A stretch of 64,000 nucleotides of DNA from JBCBCP01 sp038530575 (GTDB lineage: Bacteria; Pseudomonadota; Alphaproteobacteria; Rhodobacterales; Rhodobacteraceae): NCBI GenBank assembly GCA_038530575.1, contig JBCBCP010000011.1, forward strand, positions 8,216 through 72,215, given 5' to 3'. The translations under genes and the position numbers were made by a program. This document shows, in pieces, positions 41,916-50,291 of the stretch (position 1 is its first letter; each line of letters opens with the position of its first letter). The notes beneath the pieces are model-generated. The model worked only from the letters and a program-made list of their open reading frames with translations, did no database searches and had not been told where the DNA came from.

Positions 41916-42901
41916 CAGAACTCCGCAGCGATCCGCCTGCCCGCAGCGGCGTATTCGGCCGCCATCCGGTCCACGATACTGGCCGCTGGCCCGACAGATT
42001 TCACCGCGCCGATCCCCTGCCCCGAGCCCCAGATTGTTTTCCACGCCTTTGGCTTGGACGAGCCCTGGCTGAAGTTCATCGAAGACGCATCGGCGGTGGG
42101 CAAGTTGTCGGGGTCCATGCCCGCCGCCTCGACTGAGCCGCGCAGATAGTTGCCCCACACCCCGGTAAAGAGCGAGGAATAGACAATGTCCTCGGCCCCG
42201 CTGCTGACGATCATGTCCTTGTATTCAGGCTGCGCGTTTGCCTCCTCGGTGGCGATAAAGGCCGAGCCGGTGTAGCCAAAATCCGCGCCCATCGCGCGGG
42301 CCGCCAGCAAGGCCTGCCCGGTCGCAATCGCGCCTGACAAGGCAATCGGGCCGTCAAACCACTCCCGGATTTCCTGCACCAGCGCGAAGGGCGACTGCGC
42401 CCCCGCATGCCCGCCAGCGCCAGCCGCGACAGCCACCAGACCATCCGCGCCTTTGTCTATCGCCTTGCGGGCAAAGGTGTTGTTGATGATGTCGTGCAGC
42501 ACGACGCCGCCGCATGAATGCGCGGCCTCGTTCACCTCGACCCGCGCGCCCAGCGAGGTGATCCAGATCGGCACCTCGTGCTTCACGCAAATCTCAAGGT
42601 CGCGCTCCAGCCGCCCGTTGGAGCGGTGCACGATCTGGTTCACCGCAAAAGGCGCCGCCGGATTGTCCGGGTTCGCCTGATTGTGCCGGTCGAGCTCCTC
42701 GCGGATCTGCGTCAACCACGCGTCCAGCAACGGCGGCTCGCCCTCACCTTCCCGCGCGTTCAGCGCCGGGAAAGAGCCAACAATTCCCGCCTTGCACTGG
42801 GCAATCACCAGTTCCGGCCCCGAAATGATAAACAGCGGCGAGCCGATCAGCGGAATCCGCAAGCCCTGCAACGCCTTGGGCAAATGACTGTCATTCCGCA
42901 C
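41915..42901 (-). CDS. Nitronate monooxygenase/2-nitropropane dioxygenase family FMN enzyme
   Basis: The 328-residue TIM-barrel flavoprotein has the FMN/active-site run VAVAAGAGGHAG with the catalytic His, ALSGAIATGQALLAARAMGADF for phosphate binding, and TGSAFIATEEANAQ. The family oxidises nitronates or acts as enoyl-reductase-like flavoproteins. It is the first gene of an operon with a histidine phosphatase, APH kinase and IclR regulator. A palindromic repeat sits just upstream. Confidence 0.85.
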   Translation of the reverse strand: MRNDSHLPKALQGLRIPLIGSPLFIISGPELVIAQCKAGIVGSFPALNAREGEGEPPLLDAWLTQIREELDRHNQANPDNPAAPFAVNQIVHRSNGRLERDLEICVKHEVPIWITSLGARVEVNEAAHSCGGVVLHDIINNTFARKAIDKGADGLVAVAAGAGGHAGAQSPFALVQEIREWFDGPIALSGAIATGQALLAARAMGADFGYTGSAFIATEEANAQPEYKDMIVSSGAEDIVYSSLFTGVWGNYLRGSVEAAGMDPDNLPTADASSMNFSQGSSKPKAWKTIWGSGQGIGAVKSVGPAASIVDRMAAEYAAAGRRIAAEF

Positions 42902-42911
42902 CGTGCGTCTC

Positions 42912-42979
42912 CTTCACTTGGCAAAATAAACTTCGGGGGTGTGGGGGCAGAGCCCCCACGCGATTTTTCGAAAAATCGC
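42912..42979 (-). repeat. Rhodobacteraceae-type intergenic repeat, copy 1, plus adjoining palindrome
   Basis: Read on the minus strand, GTGGGGGC-TCT-GCCCCCAC is followed by ACCCCCGAAGTTTATTTTG and CCAAGTGAAG. A second copy with the same layout lies on the plus strand at 44211-44255. Next to it is the perfect palindrome GCGATTTTTCGAAAAATCGC at 42960-42979, 8 bases after the thiolase stop. I recall this type of element (GGGGCTCTGCCCC plus CCCCGGAGT) as frequent in this family. Confidence 0.75.
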
Positions 42980-42986
42980 CGCCCCT

Positions 42987-44183
42987 TTACAGAACCTCGA
43001 AGAGGCCCGCAGCCCCCATGCCGCCGCCCACGCACATCGTGCAGACCACGTATTTTGCCCCGCGGCGCTTGCCCTCGATCAGCGCGTGGCCAACCATGCG
43101 TGCGCCGGACATGCCGTAAGGATGCCCGATGGAGATCGCGCCGCCATTCACGTTCAAGATCTCGTCCGGGATGCCAAGATGGTCGCGGCTGGCCAGCACC
43201 TGAGAAGCAAATGCCTCGTTCAGCTCCCAAAGGCCGATGTCGTCCATCTTCAGACCGTTCGCTTCCAGCAGCTTTGGCACGGCGTAGATCGGGCCGATCC
43301 CCATCTCGTCGGGCTCGCAGCCCGCAGCCGTCACGCCAACATAGCGGCCCAGTGGCGTCAGGCCCTTCTTTTCCGCCACCGAGGCTTCCATCACAACCGC
43401 CGCAGACGCCCCATCTGACAGCTGGGAGGCGTTGCCGGCGGTGATGAACTGGCCCTCCTTCACATGCATGCCGTTCTTGAATACCGGCTGAAGCCCGGCA
43501 AGGCTTTCCGCCGAGGTGCCGGGCCGGTTGCCTTCGTCTTTCTCGAGCGTCACCTCATGCTCGGAGATTTCCTTGGTTTCCTTGTTCTGCACCATCATCA
43601 CAGAGGTCAGTGGCACGATTTCATCATCAAACTTGCCTGCCTGCTGCGCCTGGTGCGTGCGCTCCTGGCTCTGGGCGGCATAGGCGTCTTGCGCCTCGCG
43701 CGAGACGTTGTAGCGCGCGGCGACGTTTTCCGCCGTCTCGAGCATCGTCATGTACATTTCCTGCTTGTGCTGCATCAGGTAGGGGTCGGCCTTCACGCGC
43801 ATCTCTGGCGTTTGCACGAGGCTTATGCTTTCCACACCGCCCCCGACGACGATATCCATCCCATCGTGCAGAACCTGCTTGGCGGCGGTGGCGATGGCCA
43901 TCATGCCGCTGGCGCATTGCCGGTCCAGCGACATGCCCGCAACGGTGACAGGCAGGCCGGCCCGAATGGCAGCCTGGCGGGCGATGTTGCCTGAGCCGTG
44001 GCCCTGTTGCAGCGCCGAGCCGATCACCGTGTCTTCGACCTCGCCGCCTTCAATGCCGGCGCGGCTGACCGCATTGGCGATGGCATGCGCGGTCAGCGCC
44101 TGCGGCGTGGTGCTGTTGAAGGCGCCCCGGTAAGCTTTGCCGATGGGGGTGCGGGCGGTAGAGACAATAACGGCGTCACGCAT
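42987..44183 (-). CDS. Acetyl-CoA acyltransferase (thiolase)
   Basis: The 398-residue thiolase cleaves 3-oxoacyl-CoA with CoA or condenses two acetyl-CoA. The nucleophile Cys is in LDRQCASGMMAI (about residue 89), the catalytic His in GGAISIGHPYGMSGARM (about 350), and the second Cys in YVVCTMCVGGGMGAA (about 380). The form is FadA-like. It is flanked by two inverted copies of an intergenic repeat, and the upstream gene on the same strand is an SDR of the same apparent pathway. Confidence 0.95.
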   Translation of the reverse strand: MRDAVIVSTARTPIGKAYRGAFNSTTPQALTAHAIANAVSRAGIEGGEVEDTVIGSALQQGHGSGNIARQAAIRAGLPVTVAGMSLDRQCASGMMAIATAAKQVLHDGMDIVVGGGVESISLVQTPEMRVKADPYLMQHKQEMYMTMLETAENVAARYNVSREAQDAYAAQSQERTHQAQQAGKFDDEIVPLTSVMMVQNKETKEISEHEVTLEKDEGNRPGTSAESLAGLQPVFKNGMHVKEGQFITAGNASQLSDGASAAVVMEASVAEKKGLTPLGRYVGVTAAGCEPDEMGIGPIYAVPKLLEANGLKMDDIGLWELNEAFASQVLASRDHLGIPDEILNVNGGAISIGHPYGMSGARMVGHALIEGKRRGAKYVVCTMCVGGGMGAAGLFEVL

Positions 44184-44210
44184 GGGTGTGGTCCTTTGGT
44201 TTGGGTTGGA

Positions 44211-44255
44211 CTGGGGCTCTGCCCCAGACCCCGGAGTTTTTTGGCAGAATGAAGC
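44211..44255 (+). repeat. Rhodobacteraceae-type intergenic repeat, copy 2
   Basis: CTGGGGC-TCT-GCCCCAG is followed by ACCCCGGAGTTTTTTGGC and AGAATGAAG, the same layout as copy 1 but on the opposite strand. The two copies bracket the thiolase gene as an inverted pair. Confidence 0.78.
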
Positions 44256-44259
44256 TGGA

Positions 44260-45174
44260 TCACCAGTCGAGGGTCAGGCCTTTTGCAGTGGCGGCGGATT
44301 TGGCGAATTTGCGGGTCTGTTCGAAGGCGTTTTGCAGCTCTTCCTGCTGCGCATTGCTTGCGATCCTGTCCCAAGCTGCGGCGACGTCTTCGGGGCTCGC
44401 GTCGCCCAGTTGAACGCCTTCGGTCTCGTAGATGCGCGTCAGGGCAAAGTGGCCGGCACCCGCGCCAAGGATCGCGCGGCTCGGCCCGTCTTCGGAGACA
44501 AGGTACAGCACGCCCGGGGTGATTGTTGCGGGATCTAGCAGCGCGGCGGCCTCTGGCGGCAGCAGCTCTTCTGTCATGCGGGTGGCAGCCGTGGGGGCAA
44601 GAGTGTTCACGCGGATATCGTCGCGCGCGCCCTCGAGGTGCAGGACATTCATCAGCCCGACCATCGCCGCCTTCGCCGCGCCGTAGTTGGACTGGCCAAA
44701 ATTGCCGTAGATGCCGGACGCAGATGAGGTCAGCACGATCCGCCCATAGCCGGCCGCGCGCATGTGCGGCCAGACGGCGTGGCAGCAATTGGCGGTGCCG
44801 GTCAGGTGGACGTCGACGACCTTTTGAAAGTTCGCCATCTCCATCTTGGAGAATGTCTTGTCGCGCAGGATGCCCGCGTTGTTAATCAGGATGTCGATGC
44901 GGCCCCAGCGCGCCATGGTTTGAGCGACCATGTCCTGCACCTGTTCGGCATTGGACACGTCAGCGCCGTGGGCCATCGCCTCCCCGCCTGCCGCTTCGAT
45001 TTCCGCAGCAACCGTGGCCGCCGCGGAGGTGTCGGTGCCCTGTCCGTCCGTCGATGCGCCAAGATCGTTGACCACGACCTTTGCGCCTCGGGCCGCCAGG
45101 CCCAGCGCGTGGCAACGCCCGAGGCCGACGCCCGCGCCGGTCACGATCGCAACGCGGTTCTGGAAGTCAATCAT
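44260..45174 (-). CDS. SDR family oxidoreductase, 3-hydroxyacyl-CoA dehydrogenase (MFE-2)-like
   Basis: This 304-residue SDR has TGAGVGLGRCHALGLAARG, the VVNDLGAS stretch typical of peroxisomal MFE-2-like enzymes, NNAGILRD, and the active-site YGAAK in SNYGAAKAAM. The 50 residues after the SDR core are helical and family-specific. It probably oxidises a 3-hydroxyacyl-CoA before thiolase cleavage. It starts 2 bases after the upstream SDR stop. Confidence 0.9.
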   Translation of the reverse strand: MIDFQNRVAIVTGAGVGLGRCHALGLAARGAKVVVNDLGASTDGQGTDTSAAATVAAEIEAAGGEAMAHGADVSNAEQVQDMVAQTMARWGRIDILINNAGILRDKTFSKMEMANFQKVVDVHLTGTANCCHAVWPHMRAAGYGRIVLTSSASGIYGNFGQSNYGAAKAAMVGLMNVLHLEGARDDIRVNTLAPTAATRMTEELLPPEAAALLDPATITPGVLYLVSEDGPSRAILGAGAGHFALTRIYETEGVQLGDASPEDVAAAWDRIASNAQQEELQNAFEQTRKFAKSAATAKGLTLDW

Positions 45175-45176
45175 GC

Positions 45177-46001
45177 TCAGCCCTCCAGCGCCGCTCGGAA
45201 GAGGTTTGGACCGCTCATTACCTGAATGCCGCCCGACACCGGGATGATCGCGCCGGTGATAAAGCTGCCCCCCTTGCCGCAGAGGAACTGCATGCAGCCG
45301 GCGATGTCCTCGTCCCGGCCCACGCGGCCGAGCGGGACATCGTCGCCCACCTTTTCGCGCATGCCTTCATCGGCGGTGGCGAAGGCGGTCATACGGCTGA
45401 CAAAGGGGCCTGGGGCCAGCGCATTGACCGTGACGTGGTGGCCTGCCAGCTCTTTGGCCATGATGCGCGTGATCTGATGGACGGCGGCCTTGGAGGCGGC
45501 ATAGCTGTAGGCCCCGTCGCCCAGTGGCGCGTCGCCCATCACAGAACCCACGTTAACCACGCGGGCCGGGTCATCCGCTGTTCCGGAGGCGATCAGCATG
45601 GGCAACAGAGCCTGGGTGAGGTGGAAGAGCCCCGCGTTATTGACGCCCTGCACCTTGGCCCACGCCTCGAACGGGAACTGGCCCATCGGTGCGCCCCAGG
45701 TTACCCCGGCGTTATTCATAAGGATGTTGAGCGTGCCTGTGTGCTCTTTGAGCGTGGCGACCAGCGCCGCGACGCCCTCGGCGCTGCCCACATCGCCGCC
45801 AAAGCCGATGACCTTGCCCGGCGCGCCCATCGCATTCAGCTCTTCGGCAACGGCTGCGCAGGCGTCCGCCTTGCGCGAGGCGATATAGACTGTCGCGCCA
45901 GCCTGCATCAGACCCGTGGCGGCCATGCGGCCAATCCCAGTGGCGCCGCCAGTGACCAGTGCGACTTTTCCAGCTAATGAAAACAAATCGTTAGGCGTCA
46001 T
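45177..46001 (-). CDS. SDR family oxidoreductase
   Basis: The 274-residue SDR has VTGGATGIGRMAA, NNAGVTWG, the active-site SYAASKAAVHQ and a C-terminal GGSFITGAIIPVSGGIQV. It resembles 3-oxoacyl-ACP reductase/RhlG-type enzymes. It follows the dehydrogenase pair by an 11-base gap and precedes the MFE-2-like SDR by 2 bases, so both SDRs probably serve the same pathway. Confidence 0.9.
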   Translation of the reverse strand: MTPNDLFSLAGKVALVTGGATGIGRMAATGLMQAGATVYIASRKADACAAVAEELNAMGAPGKVIGFGGDVGSAEGVAALVATLKEHTGTLNILMNNAGVTWGAPMGQFPFEAWAKVQGVNNAGLFHLTQALLPMLIASGTADDPARVVNVGSVMGDAPLGDGAYSYAASKAAVHQITRIMAKELAGHHVTVNALAPGPFVSRMTAFATADEGMREKVGDDVPLGRVGRDEDIAGCMQFLCGKGGSFITGAIIPVSGGIQVMSGPNLFRAALEG

Positions 46002-46012
46002 TCTTCAAGTCC

Positions 46013-47128
46013 TCAAAAGCCGCGCGCTTCGGCCACGCGCGCCGCGTGGTAGCCGTAATCGCCGAGCCATTCCGCGCCCACGCGAGCGCGTTTCATGTAA
46101 AAGCCCATATCAAAGGCGTCGGTCATGCCGATGCCGCCATGCATTTGAACGCCTTCCATCACGGCAAGCTTGGCAACCTGCGTGGCCTTGGCCTTGGCCA
46201 GCGAGACGGCGAGGCCCGCATTCGACGGGTCTTCGTCAAGCTTGCGGCCTGCATGGCGGATAGTGGACTGGCAAAGTTCCGTTTCAGACCAGAGATGTGC
46301 TGCCCGATGCTGAAGTGCCTGAAAGCGCCCGATTTCCACGCCGAACTGCTTGCGCTCTTTCAAATATGCGACCGTCATGCCGAAGGCGCCCGCGCTAAGG
46401 CCGAGCATTTCTGCGGCCAGCGCGGCCTGCCCGGCCTCCAAGGCGGGGCGCAGGACAGCCATCGCATCATCAACGGACCCTACCACATCTTCACCTGTCG
46501 CCTGCACGCCATCGAAATCGACCTGTGCGCTGTCGCGACTGTCGATCATGTTCTGCGCCGTGCGCGTGATCCCGGCCGCATCCGCGTCGAGGTCGAACAA
46601 GGTCAACCCGTCACCTGTGCGGGCCAGCACCAAAAGCCGATCTGCATGTGCACCATCAACAACAAACCGCTTCGTGCCACTCAGGACAAAGCCGTTGCCG
46701 TCCGCGCGCGCCGCGAGCGCCGTGGCTTCGGGGTCATGTTTGGAACTTTCATCCACAGCGAGGCCATAGATCACCTCGCCCGCGGCAATCTTGGCCAGCG
46801 CATCGTGGGCGCGATCAGTTGAGACCTGGCGCAGCGCCGTCGCAGCGATCACGGCGGTGGAGATGAAGGGCGATGTTGCAAGCGTCTTGCCCATTTCCTC
46901 TGCCAGCACGCCCGCCGCGGCGTGGCCCATATCAGACCCGCCCGCCTCTTCCGGGATCAAAACGCCGGTCCAGCCCATCTCGGCCATCTGGGCCCAGAGC
47001 TTTGAATCATGCGTCTGTCCGGCATCGCGAAGGCTGCGCAAATGAGAAACCGGCGCGGCATCGTCCAGAAACCCGCGCGCCGCATCGGCCAGCATGGTCT
47101 CGTCTTCGGTCAGCAGGAGGGTGCTCAT
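46013..47128 (-). CDS. Acyl-CoA dehydrogenase-like subunit lacking the usual catalytic Glu
   Basis: The 371-residue protein has the acyl-CoA dehydrogenase fold (GVLIPEEAGGSDMGHAA, LKERKQFGVEIGRFQALQHR, QMHGGIGMTDAFDMGFYMK). At the position of the catalytic YEG it reads EWLGDYG, without Glu. From family knowledge, steroid side-chain dehydrogenases are alpha2beta2 complexes of one catalytic and one non-catalytic subunit encoded side by side. This is the likely non-catalytic partner. Its ATG overlaps the next dehydrogenase stop by 4 bases. Confidence 0.87.
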   Translation of the reverse strand: MSTLLLTEDETMLADAARGFLDDAAPVSHLRSLRDAGQTHDSKLWAQMAEMGWTGVLIPEEAGGSDMGHAAAGVLAEEMGKTLATSPFISTAVIAATALRQVSTDRAHDALAKIAAGEVIYGLAVDESSKHDPEATALAARADGNGFVLSGTKRFVVDGAHADRLLVLARTGDGLTLFDLDADAAGITRTAQNMIDSRDSAQVDFDGVQATGEDVVGSVDDAMAVLRPALEAGQAALAAEMLGLSAGAFGMTVAYLKERKQFGVEIGRFQALQHRAAHLWSETELCQSTIRHAGRKLDEDPSNAGLAVSLAKAKATQVAKLAVMEGVQMHGGIGMTDAFDMGFYMKRARVGAEWLGDYGYHAARVAEARGF

Positions 47129-48276
47129 GCGGGCAGCCCCAGAACGCGGCGCGATATGATCGATAGCATCACCTCAGACGTGCCGCCTTCGATGGAATTC
47201 GCCTTGGTGCGCAGCCAATCGGAGGGAAGCGATCCATGCGCGCCGTCCCATTCCAATGCGTCCGACCCGCCCGCAGACATCATCAATTCGTGCCGGCGCT
47301 TGTTCAGTTCGGTACCCGCATATTTCAGCATGGCCGAAGCGTCGCCAACCCCTTCGGCCTTGGCCTTGTCCTTGTAGCGCTCAAGCGTGAGGGCCATGGC
47401 AAGCGTATCAATCTCGCAGGCCATCGCCTCCGAGGTAATCACCGGGTCCATATCGTCGCCCAGAATTTCGCCCATGGATCTGCCGGAAAGCAGCCCGTCG
47501 CCGCCGCCCGAGATCATCTCGCGCTCATGCGTCAGCAGGTATTTGGCCACGTCCCAGCCGCGGTTTTCGGTGCCAACAATATTGGTGCGGGGCACGCGCA
47601 CGCCGTCAAAGAACGTCTCGCAGAATGGCGACTTGCCCGAGATCAACTTGATGGGCCGCGTGCTGACGCCCTCCCATCGCATGTCAATCAGCAGGAAAGA
47701 GATGCCCAAATGCTTGGGCGCCTCACGATCCGTGCGCACGAGCGCAAAGATCATGTCCGCCTTGTCGGCATAAGACGTCCAAACCTTCTGGCCGGTGACG
47801 ACAAAGTCGTCTCCATCGATCTCGCCGCGGGTCTGCACGCTCGCAAGGTCCGATCCGGCACCTGGCTCCGAATAGCCTTGGCACCAGCGGACCTCTCCGC
47901 GCGCGATGGGCGGCAGGTATTCAAGCTTTTGTTCATGGCTGCCAAAATGCAGGAGCGCAGGGCCGAGCATCCAAATGCCGAAAGACTGAAGGGGCAGACG
48001 CGCATTAAGCCTTTGCAGCTCTTCGGTCAGGATCTTATCCTTGGCGCGGGTCAGGCCGCCGCCACCGTATTCCGTAGGCCATGTTGGGACGGTCCAGCCC
48101 TTGGCCGCCATCCGCTCAAGCCAGATACGCTGTGCGTCGCTGGTGAATTCCCAATCGCGCCCACCCCAGCATATGTAGCCCTCGCCGGTCTTGCCGTCGC
48201 GCATCTCCTCGGGGCAATTCGCCTCCAGCCACGCGCGCGCATCGGCCCGGAACGCCTCCAGGTCTGTCTCGCTCAT
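47125..48276 (-). CDS. Acyl-CoA dehydrogenase, catalytic subunit
   Basis: The 383-residue flavoprotein has WPTEYGGGGLTRAKD, CQGYSEPGAGSDLASVQTRG (substrate/FAD block, about 130-150) and KANSIEGGTSEVMLSIISRR with a Glu in the IEGGTSE motif, the usual catalytic position. A strong AAGGGAGGA site precedes the start. It heads the minus-strand operon dehydrogenase pair-SDR-SDR-thiolase, a complete beta-oxidation set apart from a hydratase, which could be the MaoC protein at 51.3 kb. Confidence 0.92.
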   Translation of the reverse strand: MSETDLEAFRADARAWLEANCPEEMRDGKTGEGYICWGGRDWEFTSDAQRIWLERMAAKGWTVPTWPTEYGGGGLTRAKDKILTEELQRLNARLPLQSFGIWMLGPALLHFGSHEQKLEYLPPIARGEVRWCQGYSEPGAGSDLASVQTRGEIDGDDFVVTGQKVWTSYADKADMIFALVRTDREAPKHLGISFLLIDMRWEGVSTRPIKLISGKSPFCETFFDGVRVPRTNIVGTENRGWDVAKYLLTHEREMISGGGDGLLSGRSMGEILGDDMDPVITSEAMACEIDTLAMALTLERYKDKAKAEGVGDASAMLKYAGTELNKRRHELMMSAGGSDALEWDGAHGSLPSDWLRTKANSIEGGTSEVMLSIISRRVLGLPA

Positions 48277-48469
48277 CGATGTCCTCCCTTGGCGTCCGGT
48301 CGTCCATCCGCCTGTTGACGCGACGTTGCACGCCGTCCGCTCTGCAAAATCAGATTTCGCAATTGCAATCGCAAGGTGGCACGGGGCACGATCCGGGCCA
48401 AGAGGAAAGACGCACCATTCGACGCTACGTCACGCGATGGGGCAAAGAAGAATTTCCAGGGAGGAAATG

Positions 48470-49462
48470 ATGAAAGCCATGCTCAGCACCGCGCCCGGCG
48501 GGCCCGAAACGCTTGAATGGACCGAGCTGGACACGCCAACGCCCGGTAAGGGTGAGGTTTTGATCGGTGTGCGCGCAGCCGGCGTGAACTTTCCGGACAC
48601 ACTGATCATTCGTGACATGTACCAACTGAAGCCGTCGCGCCCCTTCTCTCCGGGCGGTGAGGTTGCCGGTGTGATCGAGGCGGTTGGCGAAGGCGTCAAC
48701 CTGAATGTTGGGCAACCGGTGATTGCAATGACCGGCTTTGGCGGCTTTGCCACGCACCTTGTTGCCCCGGCCCGCGCGTGTCTGCCGATGCCTGAGGGCA
48801 TGCCGTTCGAGGACGCCTCGGCGCTGGTGCTGACCTATGGCACCTCGCACCATGCGCTGAAGGACCGCGCGCACCTGAAAGAGGGTGAGACGCTGTTTAT
48901 CCTAGGCGCCGCTGGCGGTGTCGGCGCGGCGGCAATAGAGCTGGGCAAGGCCGCTGGCGCGCGCGTTGTGGCCGCCGTCAGTTCCGAGGAAAAGGCTACC
49001 TTCTGCCGGGATCTGGGTGCGGACGAGACGCTGATCTACCCGCGGAGCCTTGAAGGACGGGACGCGCAAAAGGAGCTTTCGGCGCAGATCAAGAAGGTTG
49101 TCGGCCCCAAGGGCATCGACGTGGCCTATGATGCAGTTGGCGGTCCCTACGCCGAACCGGTGATCCGCGCGATGGCTTGGGCGGGCCGGTTTCTCGTGGT
49201 AGGCTTTCCCGCAGGAATTCCGTCGATCCCGCTCAACCTGACGCTGCTGAAATCCTGCCAGATTGTCGGGGTCTTCTGGGGCGCCTCGACGCAGGTCGAT
49301 CCAAAGGGCCATGCGCAGAACATGGCCGAGCTCTTCGACATGTACGGCAAGGGCCTGATCAAGCCGCGGATCACCAAGACGTATGCGATGGAAGACGCGG
49401 CCGAGGCGCTTAGCCACGTGATGGATCGCAAAGTGCAGGGCAAGGTTGTTTTGACCACCTGA
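48470..49462 (+). CDS. NADPH:quinone oxidoreductase-like MDR family protein
   Basis: The 330-residue medium-chain reductase lacks zinc ligands and has FPDTLIIRDMYQLKP, SPGGEVAGVIEAVGEG, the cofactor motif LGAAGGVGAAAIELGK (near 145) and YDAVGGPYAEPVIRAM. It should reduce enones or quinones with NADPH. Two adjacent ATGs exist; the second is better spaced (5 bases) from GGAGG. It diverges from the acyl-CoA dehydrogenase operon; the roughly 190-base spacer contains repeated GCAATT/GCAATC runs near 48357-48373 that might be regulatory. Confidence 0.9.
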   Translation: MKAMLSTAPGGPETLEWTELDTPTPGKGEVLIGVRAAGVNFPDTLIIRDMYQLKPSRPFSPGGEVAGVIEAVGEGVNLNVGQPVIAMTGFGGFATHLVAPARACLPMPEGMPFEDASALVLTYGTSHHALKDRAHLKEGETLFILGAAGGVGAAAIELGKAAGARVVAAVSSEEKATFCRDLGADETLIYPRSLEGRDAQKELSAQIKKVVGPKGIDVAYDAVGGPYAEPVIRAMAWAGRFLVVGFPAGIPSIPLNLTLLKSCQIVGVFWGASTQVDPKGHAQNMAELFDMYGKGLIKPRITKTYAMEDAAEALSHVMDRKVQGKVVLTT

Positions 49463-49578
49463 TGTTACGAACTTTCCGGTGGTCAGAGCCTTATGTGCCA
49501 GAAGTCTGGCCTGGATCAAAAAGCGCAAAGAGCCGCCATCCTCGGGATACTCGAAGCCGAGCAAAGGACCTTACGGTG

Positions 49579-50250
49579 TCAGTAATCTCCGCCCATGCCC
49601 GGCAAATGCGATGTGTCGTTGAAGGCACGGACGGACCACGCATCATTATGGATAACGAGGCGAGAGATCGATCCGTTGGCGGCCCCTTGAAAGGCAAATG
49701 GCGGGCTGCTGGTCGCCATGGAAAGCGCCGCGGCAATGACACCGCCGTGTACCACGACCGCGACGCGCTGACCCTCATGAGCAGCGGCGATCCGGGTCAG
49801 GCCACGTCTAACGCGTGCGGTGAAGGCCGCCCGCGGCTCAGCATTCGGGATCACACCCCAGTCCTGTTTGGCCAGCATTTCGAGATAAACCGGATCGCGC
49901 TCGGCCGCCTTTTGCCGGTAGAGACCACCATCCCAGTCGCCCAGATGCACCTCGTGCAGGTCGGGGTCTTCGACCGGCACAAGACCGGTTGCAGCCGCAA
50001 GCGGCGCGGCCGTTTGATGCGTGCGCTTGAGCTTTGTGACATAGATGGCTTGCACACCTGCCCTGCCCAGGCGCGCGCCGACTGCTTCGGCCTGCGCCGG
50101 CCCATTGCCGAAAAGCGCCGGGTCGCCGTGCCCGTCTTTCATCGCAAAGCTCTCCCCCGCCCTTGCAGGCGCGCTTTCGCCGTGCCGCACGAGCAGCAGA
50201 TCCGCAGCCATGGCGGGCGGCACGTAAACCAGTTGTCTGAACTCTGCCAT
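49579..50250 (-). CDS. Histidine phosphatase family protein
   Basis: The 223-residue protein has the motif LLLVRHGESAPA near residue 20 and VAVVVHGGVIAAALS near 165, so both catalytic histidines are present. LHEVHLGDWDGGLY contains the conserved Glu. Members dephosphorylate small molecules or proteins. GAGGGG lies before the chosen ATG. It is transcribed divergently from the MDR reductase gene, with a 41-base gap. Confidence 0.88.
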   Translation of the reverse strand: MAEFRQLVYVPPAMAADLLLVRHGESAPARAGESFAMKDGHGDPALFGNGPAQAEAVGARLGRAGVQAIYVTKLKRTHQTAAPLAAATGLVPVEDPDLHEVHLGDWDGGLYRQKAAERDPVYLEMLAKQDWGVIPNAEPRAAFTARVRRGLTRIAAAHEGQRVAVVVHGGVIAAALSMATSSPPFAFQGAANGSISRLVIHNDAWSVRAFNDTSHLPGMGGDY

Positions 50251-50291
50251 CTGATCCCCTCTTTTGCCTCTGTCTACCAAGGAGCTATTCC

